This document shows positions 1 through 10,305 of a DNA stretch of 13,500 nt, piece by piece. The notes below the pieces were generated by a model. It was not told the DNA's origin and did not search any database. It saw nothing but the letters and a program-made list of their open reading frames with translations. The DNA is from Neocallimastix lanati (nom. inval.). Taxonomy: Eukaryota; Neocallimastigomycota; Neocallimastigomycetes; Neocallimastigales; Neocallimastigaceae. Position 1 is the stretch's first letter. Every line of letters begins with the position of its first letter. Location: the NCBI GenBank assembly GCA_016946835.1, contig JACVTC010000069.1, positions 64,001 to 77,500 on the forward strand, written 5' to 3'. The position numbers and the translations under genes were made by a program.

Positions 1-120
1 AAATAAAGAGTACAAAAAATAATAAAAAAAAGGGGAAAAATACAAAAAAAAAAAAAAATACAAAAAAAAATAAATAAAAATTTTAAATAAAAATTTTAAA
101 TCTTTTTTTTTTTGGTTATC

Positions 121-178
121 TTGTATTCAAATTTTTTTTTTTTACTGTTTCTTTATGTAAAAAAAAAATTGAATACAA
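121..178. repeat. Inverted repeat, 10-bp perfect arms plus T/A tracts
   Basis: TTGTATTCAA (121-130) is matched by its exact reverse complement TTGAATACAA (169-178). Just inside, T12 (132-143) faces A10 (159-168), so a stem of about 20 pairs with a loop of roughly 14 bases is possible. The non-repetitive outer arms make it more than a chance A/T pairing. Confidence 0.6.
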
Positions 179-300
179 AACTAAAATATATAAAATAAAA
201 TGAAAAAAAAAAAATTATTTATTTATTCGACTTATTTTGGAGAATAGAGATGATCTCCTAATAAAAAATAAACAAAGAAACAAAAATTTAATTTTTATTT

Positions 301-354
301 ATTTGTATTTATATTTGTATTTATATTTGTATTTGTATTTGTATTTATATTCAT
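301..354 (+). repeat. Hexamer tandem array ATTTGT/ATTTAT, about nine units
   Basis: Nine consecutive six-base units alternate between ATTTGT and ATTTAT and end in ATTCAT. A shorter array of the same unit recurs at about 401-418. The open frame through it encodes only alternating Tyr-Leu and is not a gene. Confidence 0.8.
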
Positions 355-1172
355 TTTTTTTTTCTTTAATTAATTTTTTTTTTTTCTTTAATTTTATTTT
401 ATTTGTATTTGTATTTTATTTTATTTTTCTTGGAAAAATAAATAAAAGTGAACATCTATTTTATTTTAATTTAATGTTGATTTATATTTATTGAATATTA
501 GATATTAATAAATTTCCATCAATACTTCTGAACCTATTAATAATAATATTAATAATAATAATAAATTAAAAAAAAAAATTAGAAAAAATAAGAAATAAAA
601 AATAAATAATCTCTATTTAAAAAGCATATATTATATTAAAAATATATTTAGAATTAATTAAATGAATAGATTTATATGCAATAAATTAATATTATATATA
701 TTTTGATATATAATAATATATATTATTATTTTTATAACTTATAAAATAATAAAATGTTTTAATATGAAAGATTTTATTTTTTTTTGAATAAAAATATATT
801 ACAAATAACTAAAAAAAAAATTTTCAAATTTCTTAAAATATCTAAATATATTTATAAAAAAAAAAGATTCCCACAAACTTCCATAAAACATAATATATTA
901 TAATATATTATATTATATAAAATAATATATTGTTAATATATTTTGGAAAAATTTTATAAAAATGTCTTATATATATCAAAACAAAAAATGCATATATTAA
1001 AATATATTAATATATATTTAATGAAACTTAATTTATTTATAATTTATATATTATATTTTTATTTTATTTTATTTTATATAAGATGAGTTTATGAAAAAAA
1101 GTTTTTCTTCTATCCATTAAAAAAATATTTAATATTTATTTTATATTTATTTATTTATTGAGATAATTACAT

Positions 1173-1174
1173 AT

Positions 1175-1217
<43 letters not shown>
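1173..1217 (+). repeat. (TTTA)n microsatellite, about 11 units
   Basis: This is an uninterrupted four-base repeat of about 45 bp. Similar but shorter TTTA arrays occur at about 1146-1159 and 5571-5612. Confidence 0.85.
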
Positions 1218-1218
<1 letters not shown>

Positions 1219-2680
1219 ATAATTATTTAGAATAGGTAGCTATTTAAATAAAAAATATAATAACTAAAAGTTATTATTTCTCATAAAAATAATATTATTT
1301 TGATTATAATTATTACTTTATATAATAATTTTTTTTTCTGAAATGTTTTTTATGTATTAATTAAAATCAATAAAAAAAATGATTATATATTTTTATTAAT
1401 TTATATGAAAAAAGAAAAAAAAATCAATTAATATAATCCAGATAATATATATATATATAATAGTGATTTTCTAACTAAATTTAAAAATATTAAAACACCT
1501 TTTTTTATTGTTTACTTTATATAGTTCACTATTTTTTTTTATTTTTTTTTTTTAATATTTCAATTTAATAATAATAATAATAATAATTTTTATTTATTCA
1601 TTTTTTCTTTTATTTTTAAAAGATATTATATCTTATATTATTTTTTTATAATTATCCTTAAAGATTATAATTTAGAACTAATAAGATCAATAAAAGTTAA
1701 AATATTAATAAAGTAATAAAACACCTATGATCTATTATTTAATCTTATTTAATCTAAAATTTTAAATATTTATTATTATTATTATTATTATTTTTTTACT
1801 TAGTTTTCTTCTTCTTTCCATTTTATTTTCACTTCATCATTTCTATTTTTTAGTTTAGTTTATTAAAAAAAAAAAAAAATAAAGGAAAAACATGAAAAAT
1901 TATCCTAACCTATGATTTACTTGCTTAACTTTTTAGTAACATTAATTTCTTTTTTTAATTTAAAACTTTGGAAAAATAGTTTTATTGACCTAACCTTTTA
2001 ATTCATTATGCCTTTAAAAAATAGAAAAAATTATTTATAGAAAGTTCTAAATTTAAAAATTCCTATTGTATTTACTAAAAAAAAATTAGAATAAAAATTT
2101 TTTCATTTATTAATAAATAAATAAATAAATATAATTTTTTTTTTAAATTGTTATACCAATCTTTTCATTTATTCGTACTTTAATTAATAAATTAAATTGT
2201 AAAATATATTTTATTTCTTTTACATATTTATATATAAATAAATATATTTATTTTTTTTTAAATAAATCAAAAAAATAAAAAAAAAAAAAATAATTTACAC
2301 ATTAAGGTAGTACAAAATTTGGATAAAAAATCATCCATAAAAAAAAAATTATAAAAGTTTTTTTTCTATTTTATAAAATAAAAATCAAATAAAAGTTAAG
2401 GACAGTTTTTATCAAAATTATATTATTGATATATTAATCAATATAAATATCAATTTTATCTATAATAATAATAAAATAAATAAATAAATAAATAAATTCT
2501 ATTGATTAATATTTAAGAAAAAATAATTATTAAAAATGAAAAAATTAAATAATGGAAATAATTATATAGATAGAATAAACATAACATGAACATAATATAT
2601 ATAATATATATATAATATAACATCAAACTAATAAAATAATTATAAAAAAAATACTATTTAATTCTATTTAATATATAAAA

Positions 2681-2730
2681 TTTTATATTAATAAATATTA
2701 ATAAATATTAATAAATATTAATATGTATTA
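2681..2730 (+). repeat. Ten-base tandem repeat ATAAATATTA
   Basis: Three perfect copies at 2691-2700, 2701-2710 and 2711-2720 are flanked by one degenerate copy on each side. The period is close to one helical turn. Confidence 0.7.
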
Positions 2731-3046
2731 AACTTTTATAAATAATATATTTTTTTCTTTTTCTTTTTTTTTTTTTTTTTTTTTTTATTATTTATTTAAA
2801 AAAATGTAAAAAATTGTTTTTGAAATAATTAATCTTAGTATTAATTTTGATAGTAATTAATTTCATCTAGAGCAACATGTCACAGAGTTTTATTTCTATA
2901 TTTAATATTGTTAATTATTAAATTTATGTTTCATTATTATTGGAGTAATAATAAAGATTAAAGGGGAAAGTATAAATGTCTTTTTTTTTTTTTTTTTTAT
3001 TATTATTATTTTTTTTTTATTTTTCCAATTATTGGAATAATTATTA

Positions 3047-3050
<4 letters not shown>

Positions 3051-3077
<27 letters not shown>
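3051..3077 (+). repeat. T27 homopolymer
   Basis: This is an uninterrupted run of T. A T23 run lies at 2764-2786 and a (TTA)n stretch at about 2998-3011. Length may be affected by sequencing or assembly error. Confidence 0.8.
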
Positions 3078-3078
<1 letters not shown>

Positions 3079-3434
3079 TATTTTAAAATTTAAAATTTAA
3101 AATATATAATAATAGTTTTAATAGTTTTAATATAATAAATATTTTGAAATTAATAATATTATTATATATATATATATTATAGTTTATAATTAAATTAATT
3201 TCATATTAGAATTAATTTATCATTAATTAGATTATTTTTTTCTTTTATTATTATTATTACTATTATTATTATTATTATTTTTTTTTTTTTAGAAAAAAGA
3301 AAATAAATGAAAAAAAGATAATCATTATTTAATATAATTTAGTTTTAGATTTTATTATATATATATATGTTGATATTGAAAGACATCACATAAATCTTTT
3401 TCATCATTAATTAATTAATTAATTATACATAAAT

Positions 3435-3470
3435 TAAATTTCATATTTTTATTACTTTTAATGAAATTTA
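3435..3470. repeat. Hairpin with 10-bp perfect arms
   Basis: TAAATTTCAT (3435-3444) and ATGAAATTTA (3461-3470) are exact reverse complements around a 16-base loop, about 40 bases upstream of the SINE-like element. Confidence 0.5.
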
Positions 3471-3526
3471 TATTTAGAAAAAAAAAAGAGAGAAAAAAAA
3501 AAAAATAGAAGAGTCTTTTTAATTTT

Positions 3527-3582
3527 TATCCGAGTGGTTAGTACTCTGGACTAACATATATAAAGGTTTCCAGATCGATCTC
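3527..3582 (+). promoter_or_regulatory. Internal RNA polymerase III promoter-like A and B boxes
   Basis: The A-box candidate TATCCGAGTGG (3527-3537) compares with TGGCCGAGTGG of Ser/Leu-type tRNAs. The B-box candidate AGATCGATCTC (3572-3582) matches 7 of the 10 fixed positions of GGTTCGANTCC, with the central TCGA intact. The 34-base gap between them is in the normal tRNA range. CTGGA (3546-3550) and TCCAG (3569-3573) keep the complementarity of a tRNA-Gln anticodon stem, but the loop between them is 18 bases instead of 7. The acceptor stem and T-stem are not preserved, so this is a decayed tRNA-derived promoter, not a functional tRNA. Confidence 0.5.
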
Positions 3583-3876
3583 ATTAACTATCATCTGAAT
3601 TTATATGAGGCATTTTCCCCCACTAAATGAAGTTGGATGTTCCCTCATCATGTCAGGCATTCCTATAACTAGATTGTATAAATTGTTAGTGTAGAGAACA
3701 TTTTTGATCGGTGAGGGAGGATTAATGTAGTTGTTCCTCTCTTGACGATGGTTTAAACGAAGACTGAAAAGATGCCCCGTTGTTTAGGAAATGTTTTTCA
3801 TATTAGCCTTGCTTTAGAGAAAGGTCAGTGTTGATGCTGAAACAATATGGTAAAAAATTCAATGAGTGTCTGATTC

Positions 3877-3924
3877 GTTTAAGGGAGAGACTGGAGGTCC
3901 TATGGTTTTCCCTTCTAATTAAAC
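3877..3924 (+). other. Stem-loop at the 3' end of the SINE-like element
   Basis: GTTTAAGGGA (3877-3886) can pair with TCCCTT (3909-3914) and, past a six-base bulge, AAAC (3921-3924). The loop contains GGAGGTCC. The structure ends eight bases before the A tail. In many LINE/SINE pairs a 3' stem-loop next to the tail is what the partner reverse transcriptase recognises; that role here is inference. Confidence 0.4.
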
Positions 3925-5251
3925 CCAGTTTAAAAAAAAAAAAAAAAAGAAAAAAAATATTTAAATTAAATCTATATATATTGAATATATATATATTTTT
4001 TTATAGAATACTTAGCAATGAAAAAAAAAGATAGTGTTACAAAAATGAAATAAAAAACAAACCTTTAAAATTAAGATTATATATATATAAAAGGACTATT
4101 AAATAAATAATTTTTAAAACAATAAATTATATTAATTATAATTAGTAATTATTTTTTTATTTTTTTTATTTTTAATTTTTTTTTTTTTTTAAAAAAAATA
4201 AATAATAAATAACTTTAAACTTTTTTTAAAAAAAAAAAAGTTTTAATTTAAGAATAATTGAATTATATTTAAATTAAATTTAATTTTTTAGTAACGTTTT
4301 TGAACTTCATTTAACTTTTTTTTTTTCAAAAAAATTTTTTGAATGGTAGTACAAATTTAATTAAAAAAAAAAAACTTTTTTTTTATATTTTATTATTATT
4401 AATTTTCAAAGATAAATATAATTATTAATATAAATATAAATATTTATTATGATTATAATTAAAATAAATATATATATATTTTATACTTTTCATAATAAAT
4501 TATTTATAAATAAATTTTAATTTCTATTATGTTTTAAAGTTTAAAGTTTATTTTTTTTGTTGATCATAATACTTTTTATTTTTTTTTTAATTTAATGATA
4601 ATTTAATTTATTTTTTTTTCTTAATATGGAAAGTAAATATATTAATATATAATTATATACTTTTTTTTTTTTTTTTGAATTTCATTTTTTATTGAATCGT
4701 TTCTTGATTTATAAATAAATATTAAAATGCTTTTTTTTTTTTTTATATTTATTAGGATTATGAAAATGTATTTATATTATTTGTTTATATTTAAATAATA
4801 TATTAAATATAATAGATATAATAAATATATTAAAATGGATTAAAAATAAAAAATAAAATTAATTTATTTTTATTATACTTTATTTTTTATTTTTCCATCT
4901 TAAAAAATAATAAAAAGAGAGAAAATAATTTTTCATAAAATGATTCGAACATCAAAGGAAAATTAAAGATTTGATATTCAAAAATTTCATAATAATATAT
5001 ATATTTAATTAGTTAATATTTAATAATAAATTTTAATGATAACGAAAAGTATTTATATTCATATATGGATATAAAGTATTAAATTTATTACAACATTCAA
5101 TTAAATATAAAAAAATATTATGAGTTTTGAGAAAAGAAGAAAATAAAAGTTAAAAAGAGTGATGAATGATTTATTTTATATAATAGCTATTATTATTATT
5201 ATTATTATTTTTTTTTTTATAGTAAATGAAATAAAGACTATTTGAATAAAC

Positions 5252-5343
5252 AAATAGATGAAATAAAATAAATAAATAATAAATAATAAATAAATAATAT
5301 AAATAATAAATAAATAAATAAAATAATATAAAAAAAAAAAAGG
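5252..5343 (+). repeat. Mixed TAAA/TAA degenerate array ending in a poly-A run
   Basis: Interleaved four-base and three-base A-rich units continue for about 90 bp. A (TAT)n stretch at 5188-5209 lies just upstream. Confidence 0.75.
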
Positions 5344-6393
5344 AATATTTAATGTACATATAATTTTTATATTAAATTTAAATTAGTTATAAATTATAAA
5401 TGATATAAAATTAAATAATTTTAATTTATTTATTTTTTTTTTATTCTTAGTAAGGTTTTTATATAGAATAAATTACATTATATATTAAATAATACATTAT
5501 CTTATATATTATCCAACAATTCTAATTTATTAAATTTAATATTGAATATTTATACTTTAGTTATTAATTGATTTATTTATTTATGCTTATTTATCTATTT
5601 ATTTATTTATTTATTTTTTTTTTTTTTATTTTTACTTTATTAGTTTATATTTATTATTATCAAATTAATATTATTAATATCATAAGCCAAAATAGATTTC
5701 AAAATAAATTAATTAAATAATTAATAATAAATAATCAACAAACAAAGAAAATTCTTAATATTAAAAATACTAATTGAATAAATTTGAATATATTATATTT
5801 AAGTATTCTATATATAGAGTTTTATTTATTTTATTTTATTTAATTTTATTTTTATTTTCATTTTTTTTATTTATTTTTATTTATTTTTTAAATAAAATTT
5901 TTTTTTATATTTTCCTCTTTTTCTTCTTTTCTTTTCATTATTAAAAAATAGATTTAATTTTATTATATATATATATATATTTTTTTTAAAATTTGATAAT
6001 AATTTAATAGGAGTTATATTTTAACTACTATTTTGTTTTTATTAAAAAAAAAAAAAAAAAAGAATTTTATAATTAATTCTTTCAATTGTTAATACTAATA
6101 CATAAAAAAAAAATTGTTACACATTAAAATTTGTTATTACTTTTTTTTTTACAATTATTCATTTATATATAATTAATTTAATATAATAATTGTTTATAGT
6201 TCAATATACTATATTTTTTTATTAAACTATAAAAAAAAACCAAATAAACCAAAACAAACAGACAAACAAATAAATAAAAAGAAAAATTTTGATAATTTTT
6301 TTTTTCCACAACAATTAGAACTCTTATAATAAGGGAAAAAGCCATAAAGTATTATCAATTTATTTTTATTTTATTTTTATTTTAATTTAGCTT

Positions 6394-6408
<15 letters not shown>

Positions 6409-6443
<35 letters not shown>
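6409..6443 (+). repeat. T35 homopolymer, longest in the window
   Basis: It is preceded by a CTTTT-type tract (6390-6408). An A21 run at 6514-6534 lies about 70 bases downstream and could pair with it; GTTTTTA/TAAAAAC motifs between them extend the potential fold-back. Another T25 run is at 7059-7083. Confidence 0.8.
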
Positions 6444-6445
<2 letters not shown>

Positions 6446-7469
6446 TTATTTCTTTTTCATTTTTTTTTGGTTGTTTTTATTTTTATTGTTTAAAAACAAA
6501 GAGTAATAATAATAAAAAAAAAAAAAAAAAAAAAGAAAAAGAAAAAATATTAAAATCTGAAAAATTATAATATAAATACAAAAGATAAAAGAAAAAAGAA
6601 CCGTGTTTTATTTTTTATTTGTCTAGAAATTATTATAATTTCATAAAATAATAGAAACATTGTTTTTTTTTTTTCTTTTATATTTCCAAATTTTTTACTT
6701 AATTATTATTATTATTATTATTTTAAAAAAATTAATTGTTTAATCAATACTATTATCAATTTAATAATATTCTAATATATAAATAAATTTTGTTTTTGTT
6801 ATTATATCATTTTTTATAATATAAAATTCAATATAGCGAGCATTTTTTTTTATTTAAAATAAAATAATTTAATTCTCTTTCTATATAAAAAAAAAAGTAT
6901 TTATTAATAACTTTTTTTTTCCTACCCCTAATTTCAAATAAGGTAAATATATATATTTTTATTAGTTTTATTATTAAGATATTATAGCAATTGAAAAACT
7001 ATTAATTTCAAAGACACATTTAAATTTATTAAAAATAAAATAACTATTTTCAATAAAGTTTTTTTTTTTTTTTTTTTTTTTTTCTCAATTGAACACAAAA
7101 CTTTTTTATATATATACAATAAATATTAAAAACATTAATGTTTAAAAAAAGTTTCAAAATAAATATAAAATATTATAAATATAATAATTATAAGAATTAT
7201 TTTATTATTATTTTTTTTTAAAAATTTTATATGTATAATTAAAACAATATGAAAAATGCTTTTTCTTCTTTTTTAAATTATTATACCTAATGAACAAATT
7301 TTAAAATTAATAGTATTAAAAAGCAATAACCAAATTGACAAAAAAAAATACATAAAGTAGAAAAAATATATATATATATAAATATACAAATAAATAACTA
7401 TTTATTAAAAAAAATAAACAATTTAAAGTTTGAACTTCTATAGTATTTTAAAGAGAATACAAAAAAAGT

Positions 7470-7470
7470 A

Positions 7471-7517
<47 letters not shown>

Positions 7518-7519
7518 TA
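7470..7519 (+). repeat. (TAAA)n followed by (TAA)n compound microsatellite
   Basis: About eight four-base units pass directly into about six three-base units, a typical slippage-derived compound repeat. Confidence 0.8.
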
Positions 7520-7743
7520 TTAAAAATACACTTATTAAATCGAAGTTCTAATAAAAATATATATATTTTTTAGTTGGTCATACTTTGAAAAATAAAAAAA
7601 ATGAAATAAATAGTAAAATAAATAAAATATATGTTTTATATAGTATATAAAAAACAATTTATAATAATTCATAATAAAACTATCCCTTCATAGTAGAATG
7701 AAGAGAAAAAAAATTATGTTCATATAAATAAAATTATATTCAA

Positions 7744-7790
7744 TTCAATATATTGGTAATATATATTACCATATATTAATTGATATTGAA
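7744..7790. repeat. Nested palindrome centred on GGTAATATATATTACC
   Basis: The 16-base perfect palindrome (7755-7770) is enclosed by TTCAATAT (7744-7751) and its exact reverse complement ATATTGAA (7783-7790). This gives a two-part stem with an asymmetric internal loop. The G and C bases at paired positions make it more specific than the AT background. Confidence 0.55.
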
Positions 7791-8050
7791 ACATTTATTA
7801 TTTATGGAATGAATTTAATATATTCAAAATAGTTTATATGAAAATATAAAAATAAAGAAATAATCATAATATAAACAAAAATAAAAATAAAAAAAATTAG
7901 AAAAAAACTATAATAGTATAATAGTATAAATATTATTCATTTAATATATGGATGAATTTTTATAAAAGTTTTAAAAAAAAATGATATAAATCAAAATATA
8001 AATTTATAATATATATATTTTTCAATGTGGTCTTTCCTATAACAATTGTG

Positions 8051-8316
8051 GAATAATAAATAATAAAATAATGCATAATACATAATTAAAATAATAAAGA
8101 ATAATAGATAATTATCCATAATCAATAATACCTTATAAATAATAAATAAATAATGAATCATAATAAATAATTAAATAATGAATCATAAATAATAAATAAT
8201 AAATGAAAATTAATAAATAAATAATACTAAATAGTAAATAAATAATAAATAATAATCAATAAAAAATTTGAATAATAATAATAAATAATAATAAATATGA
8301 ATAGTATTATATAAAT
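8051..8316 (+). repeat. Degenerate AAT/AATA-rich tract with a 16-bp direct repeat
   Basis: About 260 bp are built almost wholly of AAT and AATA words. Within it AAATAATGAATCATAA occurs at 8148-8163 and again at 8173-8188, a 25-bp period. Similar but less regular sequence continues to about 9150. Confidence 0.6.
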
Positions 8317-10264
8317 AAAGAGTACAAATAAAAGTTTAATGATAATAAAATTCCATCCAAATATTTATTTATTTAAAATTTTTATTGTGGCAAAATAAAA
8401 TTCTTAAATTCATAAAAATCTAAATTTTTATTAGTAAATGTTATTAGAAGTTAAATAATAATAATAATAATAAAAAAAAGCTTTATATAATTAAATAAAA
8501 TTAAAATTTATGATTAATCATAATGAACATTTATAAATATTAATAAAGAAGCCATAGAATAATAATAAAAAAAAAAAGAAATTAGTATGAACTATAGTTT
8601 AAAATCAGTTATTTAATAATAGTGGATTGTAAAATTATACACCAAAGTGGAAATTTTTTTTATTATATTTTCCAAAATAAAAGTTTAAAACAATACTAAA
8701 CAGGAATTTATTTTTTTTTAGTTATTAGTTTGAAGGAATAATAATAAATATAATAATAATGAATATTTAATTTAAAATCATCATAATCATAAATAATAAT
8801 ATTTTATTTATAATAATAATAATAATAATAATAATCCTAAATATTATAATATGATATATTAAAAAAAAAATTTTTGTATACTATGAAAAATTTATATCAC
8901 AATAAAAAATTATTATTATAATAATGATAATTAATGGGAGGATTTAGAAAATTTTTAATAATAAATAAAGTTTAAAATTCAATATAATAAAAAGATAATT
9001 AGAATACTACTTTATAATACTAATAAATAAAATCAAAAATCATAATAAAAATTATAATCATTTATTGTCATTATAAATTATTAAGATATTAATAATAAAA
9101 TAATAATATATAAAAAATAATAATAATAAAAAAAAAAAACAATGACTAATAATAAAAATTTTAAACTAAAGTTTAAAAAAAAAATTTGAAATCCAATTTA
9201 TTTAAATAAAAAGGTTTATAATATATATGAAAAAGAATAAAAGAAAAAGTTTAAAAGAATTTTAGCCATATATAAAAATTAATATATAATTCAAAAAAAA
9301 ATTAAAAAATAATATAGAAAATATAAAAAATAATATGAAAAGAAAGAAAATAATAAAAAAAAAATATAAAAATGGTCAAAATAAAGGTTAATATATAAAA
9401 GTTAAACCGCTTTTCATAATTTCAACTATTTTAATATTGATTATATAATAAAGAAAAATCCTATAATATATTCTATATATATTAATAAAAAATTTTGAAA
9501 TTATGAATAATTGAAAGATATAATAAATACGAATACAATTCAAATTTATTAATAAAAAAAAACTGTATTTATTTACAATATAAATAGAATATGTATTATA
9601 CTATATATTAATATTAGAAATTAATTTGAATAGGCTAAACATTAATTAAAATGGTATAATTTAAAAGCATAATAAATAAGGTTTAATTTATGAAATTAAT
9701 ATATAGAATAATAAACTTTATTTAGTAATAATTCTAAAATGAAAAAATTTTTAATTAATCCTTTTAAAAATGTTAATCATTTCTTTCATAAACAAATGAT
9801 ATATATATAAAAAAAAAAAAAAAAAGAAAATAATGAACTATAAAAAATAATATATTATAATATATAATCATTTTATTTATTATGAAAATTAAATAATTAC
9901 ATACATTAAATATATATTAATGAAATCCGTTTTAATAGTTTATATATATAAATAATTATAAATAATAGTTTAAATTGAATAATATATTATAATGTAATAT
10001 GGAGAAGTTCAAAAATAAAGTTTTAATTTTATGGATAATAAATATATATAAATATATATAATATTATATAATATCACATATAATCATATATAATAATTGG
10101 AATACAATTCTATTATTAAATATAATAATTTATAGCTTGATAATGTATATTATTTACTATTTTATATTATTTTAAAATTATTATATTATTTAATTAAGTA
10201 ATAAAAATGAAAAAAAAAAAAATATTGAAAAATAAGACATATATAAAAAGTTAGAAAAGTCAAC

Positions 10265-10305
10265 AAAAAAATTTTTTTTTCAAAACAAAAAAAAATTTTT
10301 TTTTT
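10265..10305 (+). repeat. Duplicated A-tract/T-tract block, 22-bp period
   Basis: A7T9 (10265-10280) and A9T10 (10287-10305) are separated by CAAAAC. Each is itself palindromic. The period is about two helical turns, so the tracts could stiffen or bend DNA in phase and exclude nucleosomes. Confidence 0.5.

Larger units (their letters stand above)
1..3507. other. Gene-free AT-rich spacer, left part
   Basis: No coding region is supported. Every open frame is low-complexity translation of A/T repeats (runs of Tyr/Leu/Phe/Lys). The stretch holds T and A homopolymers, ATT/TTTA/TTTGTA microsatellites, AT palindromes (for example around 890-931) and the hairpins listed separately. Short less-AT-rich patches (1900-2010 and 2866-2889) show no gene, tRNA or recognisable element. 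Confidence 0.7.
3508..3957 (+). mobile_element. SINE-like retroposon with tRNA-Gln-like head and poly-A tail
   Basis: This is the only GC-rich stretch in the spacer (133 of 360 bases G or C over 3541-3900 by hand count). The 5' part carries a tRNA-like segment: 3533-3552 reads AGTGGTTAGTACTCTGGACT, which differs by one base from the D-arm and 5' anticodon-stem region of common eukaryotic tRNA-Gln. A-box-like and B-box-like motifs lie at normal tRNA spacing. The body (about 3590-3930) has no recognisable protein in any frame. The 3' end is a 17-base A run (3932-3948), then G and A8. AG(A)nATA strings at about 3490-3507 and 3948-3959 could be a target-site duplication but are too simple in sequence to trust. 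A GC-rich pol III RNA gene with a genomic A run, or a single retroposed transcript, are the alternatives. I do not recognise a named family. Confidence 0.6.
3958..7085. other. Gene-free AT-rich spacer, T-biased on the + strand
   Basis: No gene is supported on either strand. T exceeds A strongly (47 T to 12 A in 5821-5880). The block holds many T runs, TTA and TTTA arrays, and palindromes such as 4325-4343 (TTCAAAAAA/TTTTTTGAA) and 5807-5818 (TCTATATATAGA). Open frames on the minus strand near 5171-5359 are translations of TAAA/TAA repeats. Confidence 0.7.

Noticed and set aside
237-494. Open frame of 85 codons on the + strand
   Set aside because: It encodes runs of Tyr-Leu and Phe from ATTTGT/ATTTAT and poly-T repeats, and has no domain or coding-like composition.
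1904-1995. CCTAACC strings that resemble telomeric repeats
   Set aside because: They are isolated single occurrences without tandem arrangement.
3508-3957. Considered RNase P, SRP, U3 or other structural RNA for the GC-rich island
   Set aside because: I could not find the conserved cores of these RNAs, while the tRNA-Gln-like start and A tail fit a SINE better. A search with covariance models would settle it.
3828-4034. Open frame of 68 codons spanning the end of the GC-rich island
   Set aside because: It runs through the poly-A tail as poly-Lys into A/T spacer. The frame is chance within the non-coding SINE-like body.
4941-4951. B-box-like TGTTCGAATCA on the minus strand, with four of five T-stem pairs
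   Set aside because: No A box, anticodon arm or acceptor stem could be fitted upstream, so a tRNA gene is not supported.
5171-5359. Minus-strand open frame of 62 codons
   Set aside because: It is made of Tyr/Leu/Phe/Asn runs translated from TAAA/TAA and TTA arrays.
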